Source: Rhodocyclaceae bacterium (GTDB taxonomy: Bacteria; Pseudomonadota; Gammaproteobacteria; Burkholderiales; CAIKXV01). From it: a stretch of DNA of 64,000 nucleotides. Below, piece after piece: positions 8,994-17,661 of this stretch; the stretch's first letter is position 1; every line of letters begins with the position of its first letter. Position numbers and translations under genes: made by a program. The stretch spans positions 84,378 through 148,377 of the forward strand of contig JADCHX010000012.1 in the NCBI GenBank assembly GCA_020248265.1, written 5' to 3'. The notes below the pieces were generated by a model. The model saw only the letters and a program-made list of their open reading frames with translations, had not been told where the DNA came from and searched no databases.

Positions 8994-9314
8994 ATGACCA
9001 GGAAGGCCAAGCCAGTGTCGCCCGGCGAGATGCTCGCCGAGGAGTTTCTGAAGCCCTTGGGGATGAGCAATTATCGCCTTGCCAAGGAGATCGGCGTGCC
9101 CGCGCAGCGCATCGGCGAGATCCTCGCCGGCAAGCGCGCTGTGACCGCCGACACGGATCTGCGACTGTGTCGATTCTTCGGGCTTTCCGATGGCTGGTGG
9201 TTGCGTCTGCAAGCCGACTACGATACTGAAGTCGCGAAGGTGAGCCTCGCGAAGACACTCGCAACCATAAGGCCATGGAAGGAGACTCTGGAGCACACGG
9301 CAGATGCGCGCTGA
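8994..9314 (+). CDS. higA: HigA-type antitoxin
   Basis: A 106-residue antitoxin with an XRE-type helix-turn-helix: PGEMLAEEFLKPLGMSNYRL, then VPAQRIGEILAGKRAVTADT, and the family-typical FFGLSDGWWLRLQADYD. It neutralises HigB and usually represses its own promoter, which would be the site at 8665-8693. ATG 8994 is chosen; a GAGG lies upstream of it. About 280 bases without a convincing gene follow before the next coding region. Confidence 0.92.
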   Translation: MTRKAKPVSPGEMLAEEFLKPLGMSNYRLAKEIGVPAQRIGEILAGKRAVTADTDLRLCRFFGLSDGWWLRLQADYDTEVAKVSLAKTLATIRPWKETLEHTADAR

Positions 9315-9595
9315 CGCGCCGTGCCTGCGCGGGAGCGTAGCGTCGAAGTTCGCTGTCGAGTGAATAACTCCAGCTGGACTGGCCAGATGCGGAGGGAGGT
9401 GATCCGCGACCTGCCGATGGTCAGAGATCTCGATCGGACTACGAGATCGGATCCACTCTTCGCGATCGTTCAGCTCGGAGTGCACGAGGCCTCGAACAAA
9501 AGTCGAAGCCGATGGAGCTGAAGATGTCGCCAGCGGTCGGAGCTCGTCCTGATTGTCGGTGCCGGGTAACCTCAAACCACGAAAGGAAGCGCAAC

Positions 9596-10180
9596 ATGGA
9601 CTACAAGCATACCGCCCTGATTCTGGTGGGATACCAGAATGATTACTTTGCGAAGGACGGTATCCTGCGCGGCGTGGTCGAAGAGCCAGGGCGTGTCGAT
9701 GAAGTCCTGACAAACACCCTGGCACTGATCCGCCGGCTGGTACCCACGGATGTCAGCATTCTCTCCACCCCGATCGTACTGACACCGGACTATCGCGCCT
9801 TGGCCAGTCCAGTTGGCATTCTTCACGCAATCAAGGAATCTGGAGCGTTTGCAGCTGGAACCCATGGTGCCCAGAGTATTCCCGAGTTGAAGGCATTCGG
9901 CGATCGTATCCAGTACGTCAAAGGCAAGGTCGGCTTCAACGCTTTCTCTGACACATTGTTGGACGATGAATTGAAATCCAGAGATATCAGGGAAGTATTG
10001 CTGGCTGGCATGGTGACATCCTTGTGCATCGACTCGACCGGTCGCGCCGCCTATGAGCGTGGGTACAGCGTGAAGGTGCTTTCTGACTGCACCTCTGCCC
10101 GCACCACGATTGAACAGTCGTATTTCTGCAGTAGCGTGTTCCCGCTTTATGGCGCTGTGGTTTCCAGTGCTGAAGTCTGA
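9596..10180 (+). CDS. Isochorismatase-family cysteine hydrolase
   Basis: A 194-residue cysteine hydrolase of the isochorismatase superfamily, which includes nicotinamidases and carbamoylases. The expected catalytic triad is readable: Asp16 in VGYQNDY, a Lys at 109 or 111 in VKGKVGF, and Cys144 in AGMVTSLCID. The start at ATG 9596 has a good ribosome site (AAAGGAAG). Codon usage and base composition are visibly AT-richer than most of the window: 30 of 60 bases at 9601-9660 are G or C. The next gene, a cyclic-di-GMP enzyme, starts 53 bases downstream. The substrate cannot be inferred. Confidence 0.87.
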   Translation: MDYKHTALILVGYQNDYFAKDGILRGVVEEPGRVDEVLTNTLALIRRLVPTDVSILSTPIVLTPDYRALASPVGILHAIKESGAFAAGTHGAQSIPELKAFGDRIQYVKGKVGFNAFSDTLLDDELKSRDIREVLLAGMVTSLCIDSTGRAAYERGYSVKVLSDCTSARTTIEQSYFCSSVFPLYGAVVSSAEV

Positions 10181-10232
10181 ATCTGCCTTGGGTACAGAAG
10201 TATCCGACCCAATGCATCTCTGAAGACCTTCA

Positions 10233-11954
10233 ATGGGAACTGACTCCCTTTTCAACGACATTCAGGTTGCGGCCACCAACCAACTGGTGGAGGCGCTGGC
10301 TGAGAGCGATGGGCGCATGCGTCGACGTCTCGAGCTGATGTCTGATGTCGTGTTTGAGCTCGACAGGCAGGGCAGGATCGTTTTCCTGAATCCTGCGTGG
10401 GCGTTCTTGACGGGTATTCCCCTCGCGCAGGTGACAGGCCATTCGTTTGAAGGACATGTCCTGCCGGATGACCGAGCCACCTTCTGCAAAGCTTTGCAGA
10501 GCGCCGGCACCAAGAACTCGGGTCACAAAACCCTGCTTCGGTTTGTTCACTCGTTTGGACATACTGTCTGGACAGAGCTCACCCTTGTTGCGATTGACAC
10601 AGGACACGTCGGCGCACTTCACGACATCAGCGCGCAAAAGCGTTTTCAGGACCAACTCGAATACAACGCGAACTACGACTCTCTGACCAGATTGCCGAAC
10701 AGGGTCCTGCTGGCCGATCGAATAAGCCAGGCCCTCACCAGCTGCAAACGACATCAGCGCATGTTGGTGATCGGGTTCCTGGATCTGGATGGGTTCAAGG
10801 AAGTCAACGATGAACATGGGCATGCTGCTGGAGATCAGCTACTCGCGGCAGTGGCTGACCGGTTGCGATCAGCGCTTCGCGATTGCGATTCCATTGCCAG
10901 AATCGGTGGCGATGAGTTTGTGGTGGTTCTCGTCGATTTGGAGACGCCGACCCAAAGTTATCCGATCCTGGATCGCCTGCTTGAAGTCACGTCTGAGCCT
11001 GTGCAGATCGGAGATGCCTGGTTGCAGGTATCGGCCAGCATCGGGGTCACCGTGTATCCCCAGGATGATGCCGAGGCGGAACATCTCATCAGGCATGCAG
11101 ATCAGGCAATGTATGCGGCGAAGCAGGCTGGCAAGAACCGCTACCAGTTTTTTGATGTAGCGCATCACATCGCCCTCGGAACTGCCGGTGCCACTCTGGA
11201 ACGCCTGCAGCAGGCACTGGCGAAAGCGGAATTTGTACTGCATTATCAGCCGCAGTTGAGCTTGCATGACGGACGGATCTTTGGGGCCGAGGCGCTTATC
11301 CGTTGGCAGCACCCCGAGGACGGATTGCTGTTCCCCGGCGCGTTCCTGCCGGCCATCGAGAACAACGCTGCGAGTATCGCAGTCGGCGAGTGGGTTATCG
11401 CTTCCGCGCTCGCACAACTCGCTGAATGGGAGAGGCAGGGGCACGACCTGGTAATCAGCGTGAATATTGGTGCCTACCACCTGAAGCAGGACAGTTTTGT
11501 CAACCGGGTACGAGATCTGCTCGCGGCATGTCCATTGCCCAAACCGGGTGCACTGGTTTTTGAGATACTGGAAACCAGTTCCCTGGGTGACACCCAGCGG
11601 GTATCGAAGGTGATCCGTGAATGCCAGTCGAAAGGCATCGTTTTTGCGCTGGACGATTTTGGAACAGGTTATTCGTCGCTCACGCACCTCAAGCATTTGC
11701 CTGCGGAGACATTGAAGATCGACCGCAGTTTCGTGTGCGACATGCTTGACAGCTTCGATGACGTTGAAATAGTCAAGGGCGTGATCGCATTGGCCAAAGC
11801 TTTTGGACGCTCTGTTATTGCCGAGGGCGCAGAAAGCACTGAGCACTTGGTGAAGCTCAAGAGTTTGGGCTGCGACAGCGCACAAGGTTATGGTATTGCG
11901 CGACCGATGCCCGCCGCTGACTTCTTGAACTGGGTCCAGGATAGACGCCGATAG
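10233..11954 (+). CDS. PAS-GGDEF-EAL bifunctional cyclic-di-GMP protein
   Basis: A 573-residue signalling protein with a PAS domain (about 30-135), a GGDEF diguanylate cyclase domain (145-310) and an EAL phosphodiesterase domain (325-570). The cyclase motif GGDEF is intact at 225-229 and an inhibitory-site RxxD (216-219) precedes it at the canonical five-residue spacing. The EAL domain has EAL at 353-355, Asn411, Glu444/447, DDFGTG from 474, Lys495 and Glu531, so both halves should be active or regulated. No membrane segment is seen, so it is cytosolic. It shares the lower-GC character of the isochorismatase gene upstream. Confidence 0.95.
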   Translation: MGTDSLFNDIQVAATNQLVEALAESDGRMRRRLELMSDVVFELDRQGRIVFLNPAWAFLTGIPLAQVTGHSFEGHVLPDDRATFCKALQSAGTKNSGHKTLLRFVHSFGHTVWTELTLVAIDTGHVGALHDISAQKRFQDQLEYNANYDSLTRLPNRVLLADRISQALTSCKRHQRMLVIGFLDLDGFKEVNDEHGHAAGDQLLAAVADRLRSALRDCDSIARIGGDEFVVVLVDLETPTQSYPILDRLLEVTSEPVQIGDAWLQVSASIGVTVYPQDDAEAEHLIRHADQAMYAAKQAGKNRYQFFDVAHHIALGTAGATLERLQQALAKAEFVLHYQPQLSLHDGRIFGAEALIRWQHPEDGLLFPGAFLPAIENNAASIAVGEWVIASALAQLAEWERQGHDLVISVNIGAYHLKQDSFVNRVRDLLAACPLPKPGALVFEILETSSLGDTQRVSKVIRECQSKGIVFALDDFGTGYSSLTHLKHLPAETLKIDRSFVCDMLDSFDDVEIVKGVIALAKAFGRSVIAEGAESTEHLVKLKSLGCDSAQGYGIARPMPAADFLNWVQDRRR

Positions 11955-11974
11955 ATGTCGAAACGCGCAGTTGT

Positions 11975-12736
11975 CTACTGCGGCGTGATCGCCAGGCCGC
12001 CGTCGGCCACGATGACCTGTCCCGTGACGTAGCGCGCAGCGTCCGAAGCCAGGAAGAAAATCACGTCGGCGATGTCTTCCGGCTCGCCTACACGTCCCAG
12101 TGGCACGCGCGCGGCGGCGAGTTCAACCCCTTCCGGCCCCAGGGAGTGCTCGGCCGACAGCAGTTGTGCGGTCCGCACATAGCCCGGCGACACGGCATTC
12201 ACCCGCACGCCGTCGCAGGCCACCTCGGCCGCCAGCCCGCGCATCAAGCCGATCACGCCAGACTTGGCCGCCGAGTAGTGGACGTGCTCGGTCCAGCCCC
12301 ACGCCACGCCCATCAGCGATGTCAGGCACACCACTGCACCGGCGCGGCGCGCGCGCATCGACGGCAGCGCCGCACGCGCTACGCGGAACATGCCCTTGAG
12401 GTCGATGTCCACCGTATCGTCCCAGCGTTCGTCCGACAGTTGCGCGAGCGGTACCTTGCGCGCGATGCCGGCATTGAGCACAAGGGCGTCGATGGCCCCG
12501 CGCTCGGACAGCACCGCCGCGACCACGGCGTCGGCCTGTTCGGTGGAGCGTACGTCCAGGGCCGCGAAGCTGGCGCTGCCGCCTGCGGCGACGATCTGCG
12601 CGGCCACGGCCCGGCCCTCGGCTTCAAGAATGTCGGTGACGACGACGTGCCAGCCGGCTTGCCCAAAGGCCAGCGCGCTGGCGCGGCCAATTCCGATGCC
12701 GCCGCCAGTGATGAGCAGGGTACGGGGTGGGCGCAT
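11975..12736 (-). CDS. SDR-family oxidoreductase
   Basis: A 253-residue classical short-chain dehydrogenase: the nucleotide-binding TGGGIGIG near residue 9, NAGIA in the middle, and the active-site YSAAK preceded by a Ser in CLTSLMG. It ends with the usual VTGQVIVADGG. ATG 12736 is the natural start; an ATG at 12775 would add 13 unlikely residues. It lies 92 bases downstream of the alpha/beta hydrolase gene on the same strand and is convergent with the GGDEF-EAL gene. Substrate unknown. Confidence 0.9.
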   Translation of the reverse strand: MRPPRTLLITGGGIGIGRASALAFGQAGWHVVVTDILEAEGRAVAAQIVAAGGSASFAALDVRSTEQADAVVAAVLSERGAIDALVLNAGIARKVPLAQLSDERWDDTVDIDLKGMFRVARAALPSMRARRAGAVVCLTSLMGVAWGWTEHVHYSAAKSGVIGLMRGLAAEVACDGVRVNAVSPGYVRTAQLLSAEHSLGPEGVELAAARVPLGRVGEPEDIADVIFFLASDAARYVTGQVIVADGGLAITPQ

Positions 12737-12828
12737 GTGACCAGGCTCCTGCGGCGTGTGATGGGACGCAGGCATGGTAAGCGGGCGGGGGCTGCCTCGC
12801 AACGGACGCGTGCAAGACTGCACCGGAA

Positions 12829-14304
12829 TTATCGCCTCGGGACGGCGAGGTCTGCGCTGACCAGTGCATCGACATCGGCCTGGATCAATGCCCAGAACGG
12901 GTTGCTGCGGAGCCGGGTCAGCGACCCGAGCGCAATGGTCGTCGCCCCGTTCTCCCCGCGCACCAGCCATGAACCGATGCTCGGAATGCCTTCGCGTCCG
13001 CTGCCGGCGATGAAGCCGTAAACCGGGTCATCGGGCGGGAACGGCAACGCGACATGACTGAGCGACACCAGACCTGCCGGCCAGGAGAACCCGGTTTCCT
13101 GCGTGGCCCGTGTCCCGTCGGGCGTGCTGCGTTCGAGGTCCACCCGTTCGTCACCGGTGCGGGCGTTGGTCACGATGTCCAGCGTGTATCGGCGCGGCAT
13201 CTGATGCAGTCGTGCGATCAGCGCGCCGGCTTCCGGGCGCTGTACGCCGTTCATGACCGCAATGCGATTGACATCGAACATCACCAGCCGATGCCTTGCA
13301 TCGGGCAGGCGCGCGTACAGCGAGTCGACGACGCCGGTCGCGCCGACCGAAGCATCGACAGCCGATTGCCAGGTGATCACCGACGGCAACCGCGCGATGC
13401 GCCCGGATTCAACGGCGCTGGCGAGCGACCTGCTCAGTGAGCGGGTCGCTCGGTTGACCTGGCGCGCAGCGTTGACCGGAAACGAGTTGAACTTGAACGG
13501 GTCGTACTCGGCCATCACTTGCTGCCAGCGCACCTTCTCCAGCACCGGGATCGGCACCACGCTGAACAGATCGATTACTTCAGCCAGACGAGCGACCTGG
13601 GTGAGCGCGACCGCCGGTGACACCAGCAGGACCCGGTCCGGCTTGCGCAGGGTGCTGTCTTCGAGCGCATCGAGTGCATAGAGCAGCGAAAGCGTGCCGC
13701 CGGTCGAGTAGCCGCCGATGTAGAACGGCCGGCCTGAAGGCGTGCGCGCCGCCACATCGCGAGCTGCCATGCGCACCGCCGCTGTCCAGTCGCGAGTGGA
13801 CATCCGGACCATCATCGACGGCAGCGTGCCGTGTCCGGGCAGCCGCAGGACGGTGACCTCGAAACCGCGGGCATGAAGCGTGTCCGCGAGCGCCTTCATC
13901 GAATAGGGAGAGTCGGTCAGCCCGTGGATCAGCAGCGCCGAGCCAACCGGGCGCGCCGGTGTGAGCCGGAACGACCGGTTGTACCCAGTCCCGCCGGCCA
14001 GCCGGTTCAACGGGCTGCCTTTGTAGAAGCGACTGAACTTCAACGGCTCCATGGCGGGATCCCACCCCGCAATGGTCCGCTCGAGCTCTGCGAACAGTCG
14101 TTCCTCCAGTCGCTGATAGCCTTCGAAATCGAGATCAACCTGTCCGAACGCGGTGAACTCTTCGTGCAGGCGATCGGTATGCCAGCGCTCGAGCGGCGGC
14201 AGTGCGCCAACCGCATACAGCGTGAAGCCGAAGACGACGGCGAGTCCCAGCGACGTCGCAGCTGCGGCGAAGCGCCATGCAAGCCGCGCGACCCGCCGGG
14301 ACAT
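12829..14304 (-). CDS. Membrane-anchored alpha/beta hydrolase
   Basis: A 491-residue protein with an N-terminal membrane helix (about residues 12-33) and an alpha/beta-hydrolase domain facing the periplasm. The oxyanion region is LLIHGLTDSPYSM and the nucleophile elbow is GGYSTGG, typical of carboxylesterases and lysophospholipases. It is longer than a minimal hydrolase because of about 120 N-terminal residues before the catalytic core. It is third in an apparent operon after a solute-binding protein and a glycine-zipper lipoprotein. Substrate unknown. Confidence 0.82.
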   Translation of the reverse strand: MSRRVARLAWRFAAAATSLGLAVVFGFTLYAVGALPPLERWHTDRLHEEFTAFGQVDLDFEGYQRLEERLFAELERTIAGWDPAMEPLKFSRFYKGSPLNRLAGGTGYNRSFRLTPARPVGSALLIHGLTDSPYSMKALADTLHARGFEVTVLRLPGHGTLPSMMVRMSTRDWTAAVRMAARDVAARTPSGRPFYIGGYSTGGTLSLLYALDALEDSTLRKPDRVLLVSPAVALTQVARLAEVIDLFSVVPIPVLEKVRWQQVMAEYDPFKFNSFPVNAARQVNRATRSLSRSLASAVESGRIARLPSVITWQSAVDASVGATGVVDSLYARLPDARHRLVMFDVNRIAVMNGVQRPEAGALIARLHQMPRRYTLDIVTNARTGDERVDLERSTPDGTRATQETGFSWPAGLVSLSHVALPFPPDDPVYGFIAGSGREGIPSIGSWLVRGENGATTIALGSLTRLRSNPFWALIQADVDALVSADLAVPRR

Positions 14305-14338
14305 CGCCCACTTACGACGCGTGGCCTGAGGCAGCGAT

Positions 14339-14755
14339 CTACCGGATCGGATGGATCACCCCGCTGTCGACCCGCACCCGTTGCCCGGGACGGTAGGCAG
14401 GAAGCTCCTTGACGCGCACCGTGCGATCGATCCCGTCGTCGAAGCGGATCTGCACGATCCAGACCGACGTCGCGCTGGCGCGCGCGGCCATCGAACTGCC
14501 GGCCATCGAACCGCCGACGCTGCCCGCGGTCGCGGCCACGGTCTGCCCGAAGCCTCCTCCGATCTGCCCGCCGAGCACTGCGCCGACAACCGCGCCACCG
14601 ATGGCCCCGGCCACCGTGGCACCGGTCGACGCTTCGGTGGTCTCCTGGATCGCCAGCACGACACCGGCACCACTGATGTTCGCCCCCGGTGAGGTCGTCG
14701 CACACCCGGCCAGCGCGAGTACGGAAACAACGAATACCGCCATCAGTCGACGCAT
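14339..14755 (-). CDS. Glycine-zipper lipoprotein (SlyB/Pcp-like)
   Basis: A 138-residue lipoprotein with lipobox LAGC near residue 18, followed by a long glycine-zipper region (GAIGGAVVGAVLGGQIGGGFG) and a small C-terminal beta domain with RFDDGIDRTVRV. SlyB/Pcp-type proteins with this plan sit in the outer membrane and help envelope integrity. It lies 3 bases after the solute-binding protein gene and 34 bases before the hydrolase gene, so the three are probably co-transcribed. Confidence 0.85.
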   Translation of the reverse strand: MRRLMAVFVVSVLALAGCATTSPGANISGAGVVLAIQETTEASTGATVAGAIGGAVVGAVLGGQIGGGFGQTVAATAGSVGGSMAGSSMAARASATSVWIVQIRFDDGIDRTVRVKELPAYRPGQRVRVDSGVIHPIR

Positions 14756-14758
14756 GGC

Positions 14759-15607
14759 CTATTCTCCGAGCGCGTTCAGGTAGTACATGGACGCGAGCAA
14801 CGGTCCGGGACGACCCAGGCTGGAGAACCAGCGGTCATACACCTCGACGATCTGCTGCCCCCTGTAGACCTCTGCGAGGGCCCGGTTCACCGCCAACCGG
14901 AACGGCGCATCGCGGCGCATCATCAGCGCGTATGGCTCGAGCGAGAAGTCCTCATCGGCGAGGGTGAACTCGCCGCCCTTGCTGCCGAGCAGTATCCGGC
15001 CGATCAGCGCCAGCCTGTCGTTGGCGAACGCATCGATCTTCTTGCCGGTGAGCGCGCTCGCCACTTCGCGATCATCGCGCAGAACGACCACCTGCGCGTC
15101 GATCTTGCGTTCCTTCAGGACGCTGCGCAATCGAGGCTCGGTCGTGCTTCCGGCGAGCACGCCCACCCGCTTGCCGGCAAGGTCGGCAAGCGTGCGCGGC
15201 CCGATGCCGGCGGTCACGAAGCTGGCGCCGTCGACGAAGATCAGATTGGAGAAATCGACCTGCTCGAGCCGGCCGAGGGTGACCGTGGTCGTACCGCACT
15301 CGAGGTCCACACTACCGCCAGCAACCTGGGCAATGCGGTTGTCTGCGGTCACCGGAACCCACTTGATCGCCAGGCCTGGTGCGTTCAGCTGCTGCTCGAG
15401 GCTCGCCACCACCCGCTTGCACAGGTCGACCGAATAGCCGGCCGGCTGCCCATCGGGTGCTGCAAACGAGAACGGCGCTGCTTCGGTGCGATAGCCGAGG
15501 ACGATGCTCTTGCTGTCCGCGATCCGCTTGAGCGTGCCGCCCGACTGCGCTTGCACGCTGCAAGCGATCACCATGCCGAGGATGCAATACAGGACACGGA
15601 TGTTCAT
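14759..15607 (-). CDS. Family 3 amino-acid-type ABC solute-binding protein
   Basis: A 282-residue periplasmic binding protein with a signal peptide (MNIRVLYCILGMVIACSVQAQ). The domain matches the polar amino-acid-binding family: IVLGYRTEAAPFSF, GYSVDLCKRV, DLECGTTTVT and DFSNLIFVDGASF resemble glutamate/aspartate-binding GltI proteins. A Shine-Dalgarno GGAG lies about seven bases before the ATG. No permease or ATPase gene is nearby, so the receptor must work with a distant transporter or in sensing. It begins a three-gene leftward operon. Confidence 0.9.
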   Translation of the reverse strand: MNIRVLYCILGMVIACSVQAQSGGTLKRIADSKSIVLGYRTEAAPFSFAAPDGQPAGYSVDLCKRVVASLEQQLNAPGLAIKWVPVTADNRIAQVAGGSVDLECGTTTVTLGRLEQVDFSNLIFVDGASFVTAGIGPRTLADLAGKRVGVLAGSTTEPRLRSVLKERKIDAQVVVLRDDREVASALTGKKIDAFANDRLALIGRILLGSKGGEFTLADEDFSLEPYALMMRRDAPFRLAVNRALAEVYRGQQIVEVYDRWFSSLGRPGPLLASMYYLNALGE

Positions 15608-16065
15608 TCAGTTTCTCCAGACGTGGTTTGAGGTGACGGCATGACGAAGTGAAGTGGAGTGAAATGCGGATCGGCCAGCAGCGGGTCCATGAACAGCCAC
15701 AGCACAGAGGTGACCACCGAAACCATGTGCTCGGGGCAACTTGTTTCGACAGACTGAAAACCGGCGAATCCTACAGGCAGGCGCGCAACGGGACCAGTAT
15801 GCCGCCCTCTACCGGGCGGTACCGAACAGTCGCCGGACAGAGCCCACCGCGCCCTCGGCTGCGGTGCCGCGTTCGTCCTCGGCCACCCAGCCCGAGAGCG
15901 CCGTTCTGCAGTGTGCGCGATCGGCCCGGTTCGGCGTGCTGCGCGCCAGGCGGTGCTTGCCTTCGCACAGTGCCGCTCGCGGGCGTGCGGCGCGGTGAAG
16001 GGGATGCTGGCGTATGATCATCGGCGATGCCGGGCGTCGCTCGGCAACTACCGACTGGAGTCGAC
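15608..16065. other. 458-base intergenic region
   Basis: The region lies between two divergent genes and should hold both promoters. I see no convincing gene. On the minus strand a 40-codon frame (15604-15726) ends by overlapping the next start codon as ATGA and is hydrophobic in its first half, but it has no good ribosome site. Other open frames here are arginine-rich and look like high-GC noise. Confidence 0.4.
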
Positions 16066-16071
16066 GTGAGC

Positions 16072-17652
16072 ATGCTCAGGCGTGCGTTGGTCATGTGCGT
16101 TCTAGCTTTACCCTGTGCAGCCAGCGCCAATGTGCCCGAGGGCGTGGATGCGTTCGGCAAGTCGCGCTTCGCGGACGCGCGCAAGGTGCTTGCTGCCCCC
16201 GCCGAGGCCGGCGAAGCGCAGGCGATGGCATACATGGGCGAGATGCTGATGCGCGGGCTGGGCGGGAGCCGCGACGAGCTCAAGGCGCGCGACTACATCA
16301 CGCGTGCGCATGCCGCCGGGAACCCGCGCGCCGGATTCCTGCTCGGCAACATGTATCTGACGGGCAACCTCGTCGAGCGCGACGGACCCAAGGGCGCGGA
16401 CATCATGCGCATCGCGGCGGAAAAGGGCGAACCGGCTGCACAGAACGCGATTGGGGCATGGCTCGCCAACGGTACCAACGGCTTCGCCAAGGACGACGAC
16501 ATCGCCCTCGGCTGGTTCAAGCTGGCCGCCGACCAGAAGCACCCGGCCGCCCTGGGTTGGCTCGGCGCGTTTGCCGAGAGCGGGCGCGCGGGAGTTCCGC
16601 AGGACAACCTGGTCGCGCTGGACTGGTACAAGAAGGGCGGCGACCTCGGCGACGCCGCTTCGATGGTTGCCGCCGGGCGCATGTATGCGCTGGGGCGCGG
16701 CGTAAGCCCGAATGGCACCGAGGCGCTGGCCTGGCTGCACCGCGCGGCCGCGCTGGCCAACAGCAGTGCGTTCGCGTGGATTGCCAATGTCTACGAGTTC
16801 GGCCGCGGCGGCATCTGGAAGAATCCGACGCTCGCCTACGTGTGGTATTCCGCCGTGCCTGCCAACGGCACGCCGGCTGCCGTCAAGGCCGCAGCCGAGG
16901 GCAAGGAACGCCTGTCGAAGACGATGTCGGCCGCCGAAATTGCCGACGCCGAGAAGCGATGGAAAACGGTGGTGTTGAACACCATCATGAGTACCATTAA
17001 CCCGCAGATCGCGACCGGCACGGCGCCGGCGGGGGCGGGGCGCACCGGCGTCTACGGCAGCGGTGTCGTGGTCAGCGAGGCTGGGGAGGTGCTGACCAAC
17101 GAGCACGTGATCAACAGTTGCGCACGCGTGCGCATCCAGCCGTCCGGGGCCATGATGAAGGTCGTGGCGAGGGACGCTCGCAACGACCTGGCCCTGCTTC
17201 GTGGCGAGGGCCTCGCGCTGCCTCCGGTCAGACTGCGCGCGGGGCGCAACGTACGCCTGGGTGACGAGGTGGTGGCCCTGGGCTATCCGTTAAGGGGCAT
17301 GCTTTCCTCGGGGACCGTGGTAACTACCGGGATAGTCAATGCCCTGACCGGTCTGAACGACGACACCTCCATGTTCCAGATTTCTGCCACCGTCCAGCCC
17401 GGCTCGAGCGGCGGGCCGATCCTCGATCGAGGTGGAAGCCTTGTGGGCATCGTACGCGCACGCCTGCTGCCCACCGGGCCGGCGAGCCCTCAGAACGTGA
17501 ATTTCGGCATCAACCTCGCGACGGTCAGCAGTTTCCTGGATACGCACTCGGTCGGGTACCTGATGGCCCAGCCCGGGGCGAAGCCCCCCGCGGACACCGC
17601 CGACCTCGTGGAGCGCGCACGCAGATCGACCGTGCAGGTGGAGTGCTACTAG
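16072..17652 (+). CDS. Sel1-repeat/trypsin-like serine protease fusion
   Basis: A 526-residue exported protein. After a signal peptide (MLRRALVMCVLALPCAASA) come about six Sel1-like helical repeats (about residues 30-280) with AxLGxxY and ALxWYKKGGDLGD patterns. A DegP-type (S1C) trypsin-like domain follows (about 320-500) with triad His345 in TNEHVI, Asp372 in RNDLAL and Ser446 in QPGSSGGP. There is no PDZ domain. A GTG at 16066 is better spaced from the GGAG ribosome site than ATG 16072 and is an alternative start. It likely acts in the periplasm as a protease recruited by its Sel1 scaffold. The downstream gene is convergent. Confidence 0.85.
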   Translation: MLRRALVMCVLALPCAASANVPEGVDAFGKSRFADARKVLAAPAEAGEAQAMAYMGEMLMRGLGGSRDELKARDYITRAHAAGNPRAGFLLGNMYLTGNLVERDGPKGADIMRIAAEKGEPAAQNAIGAWLANGTNGFAKDDDIALGWFKLAADQKHPAALGWLGAFAESGRAGVPQDNLVALDWYKKGGDLGDAASMVAAGRMYALGRGVSPNGTEALAWLHRAAALANSSAFAWIANVYEFGRGGIWKNPTLAYVWYSAVPANGTPAAVKAAAEGKERLSKTMSAAEIADAEKRWKTVVLNTIMSTINPQIATGTAPAGAGRTGVYGSGVVVSEAGEVLTNEHVINSCARVRIQPSGAMMKVVARDARNDLALLRGEGLALPPVRLRAGRNVRLGDEVVALGYPLRGMLSSGTVVTTGIVNALTGLNDDTSMFQISATVQPGSSGGPILDRGGSLVGIVRARLLPTGPASPQNVNFGINLATVSSFLDTHSVGYLMAQPGAKPPADTADLVERARRSTVQVECY

Positions 17653-17661
17653 GACTGCAGT

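Noticed and set aside
9321-9521. A 66-codon frame after higA
   Set aside because: No recognisable features and no ribosome site; likely chance in an intergenic stretch.
15604-15726. A 40-codon minus-strand frame ending as ATGA on the solute-binding protein start
   Set aside because: Hydrophobic start is suggestive, but there is no good ribosome site and the solute-binding gene has its own; kept only as a note.
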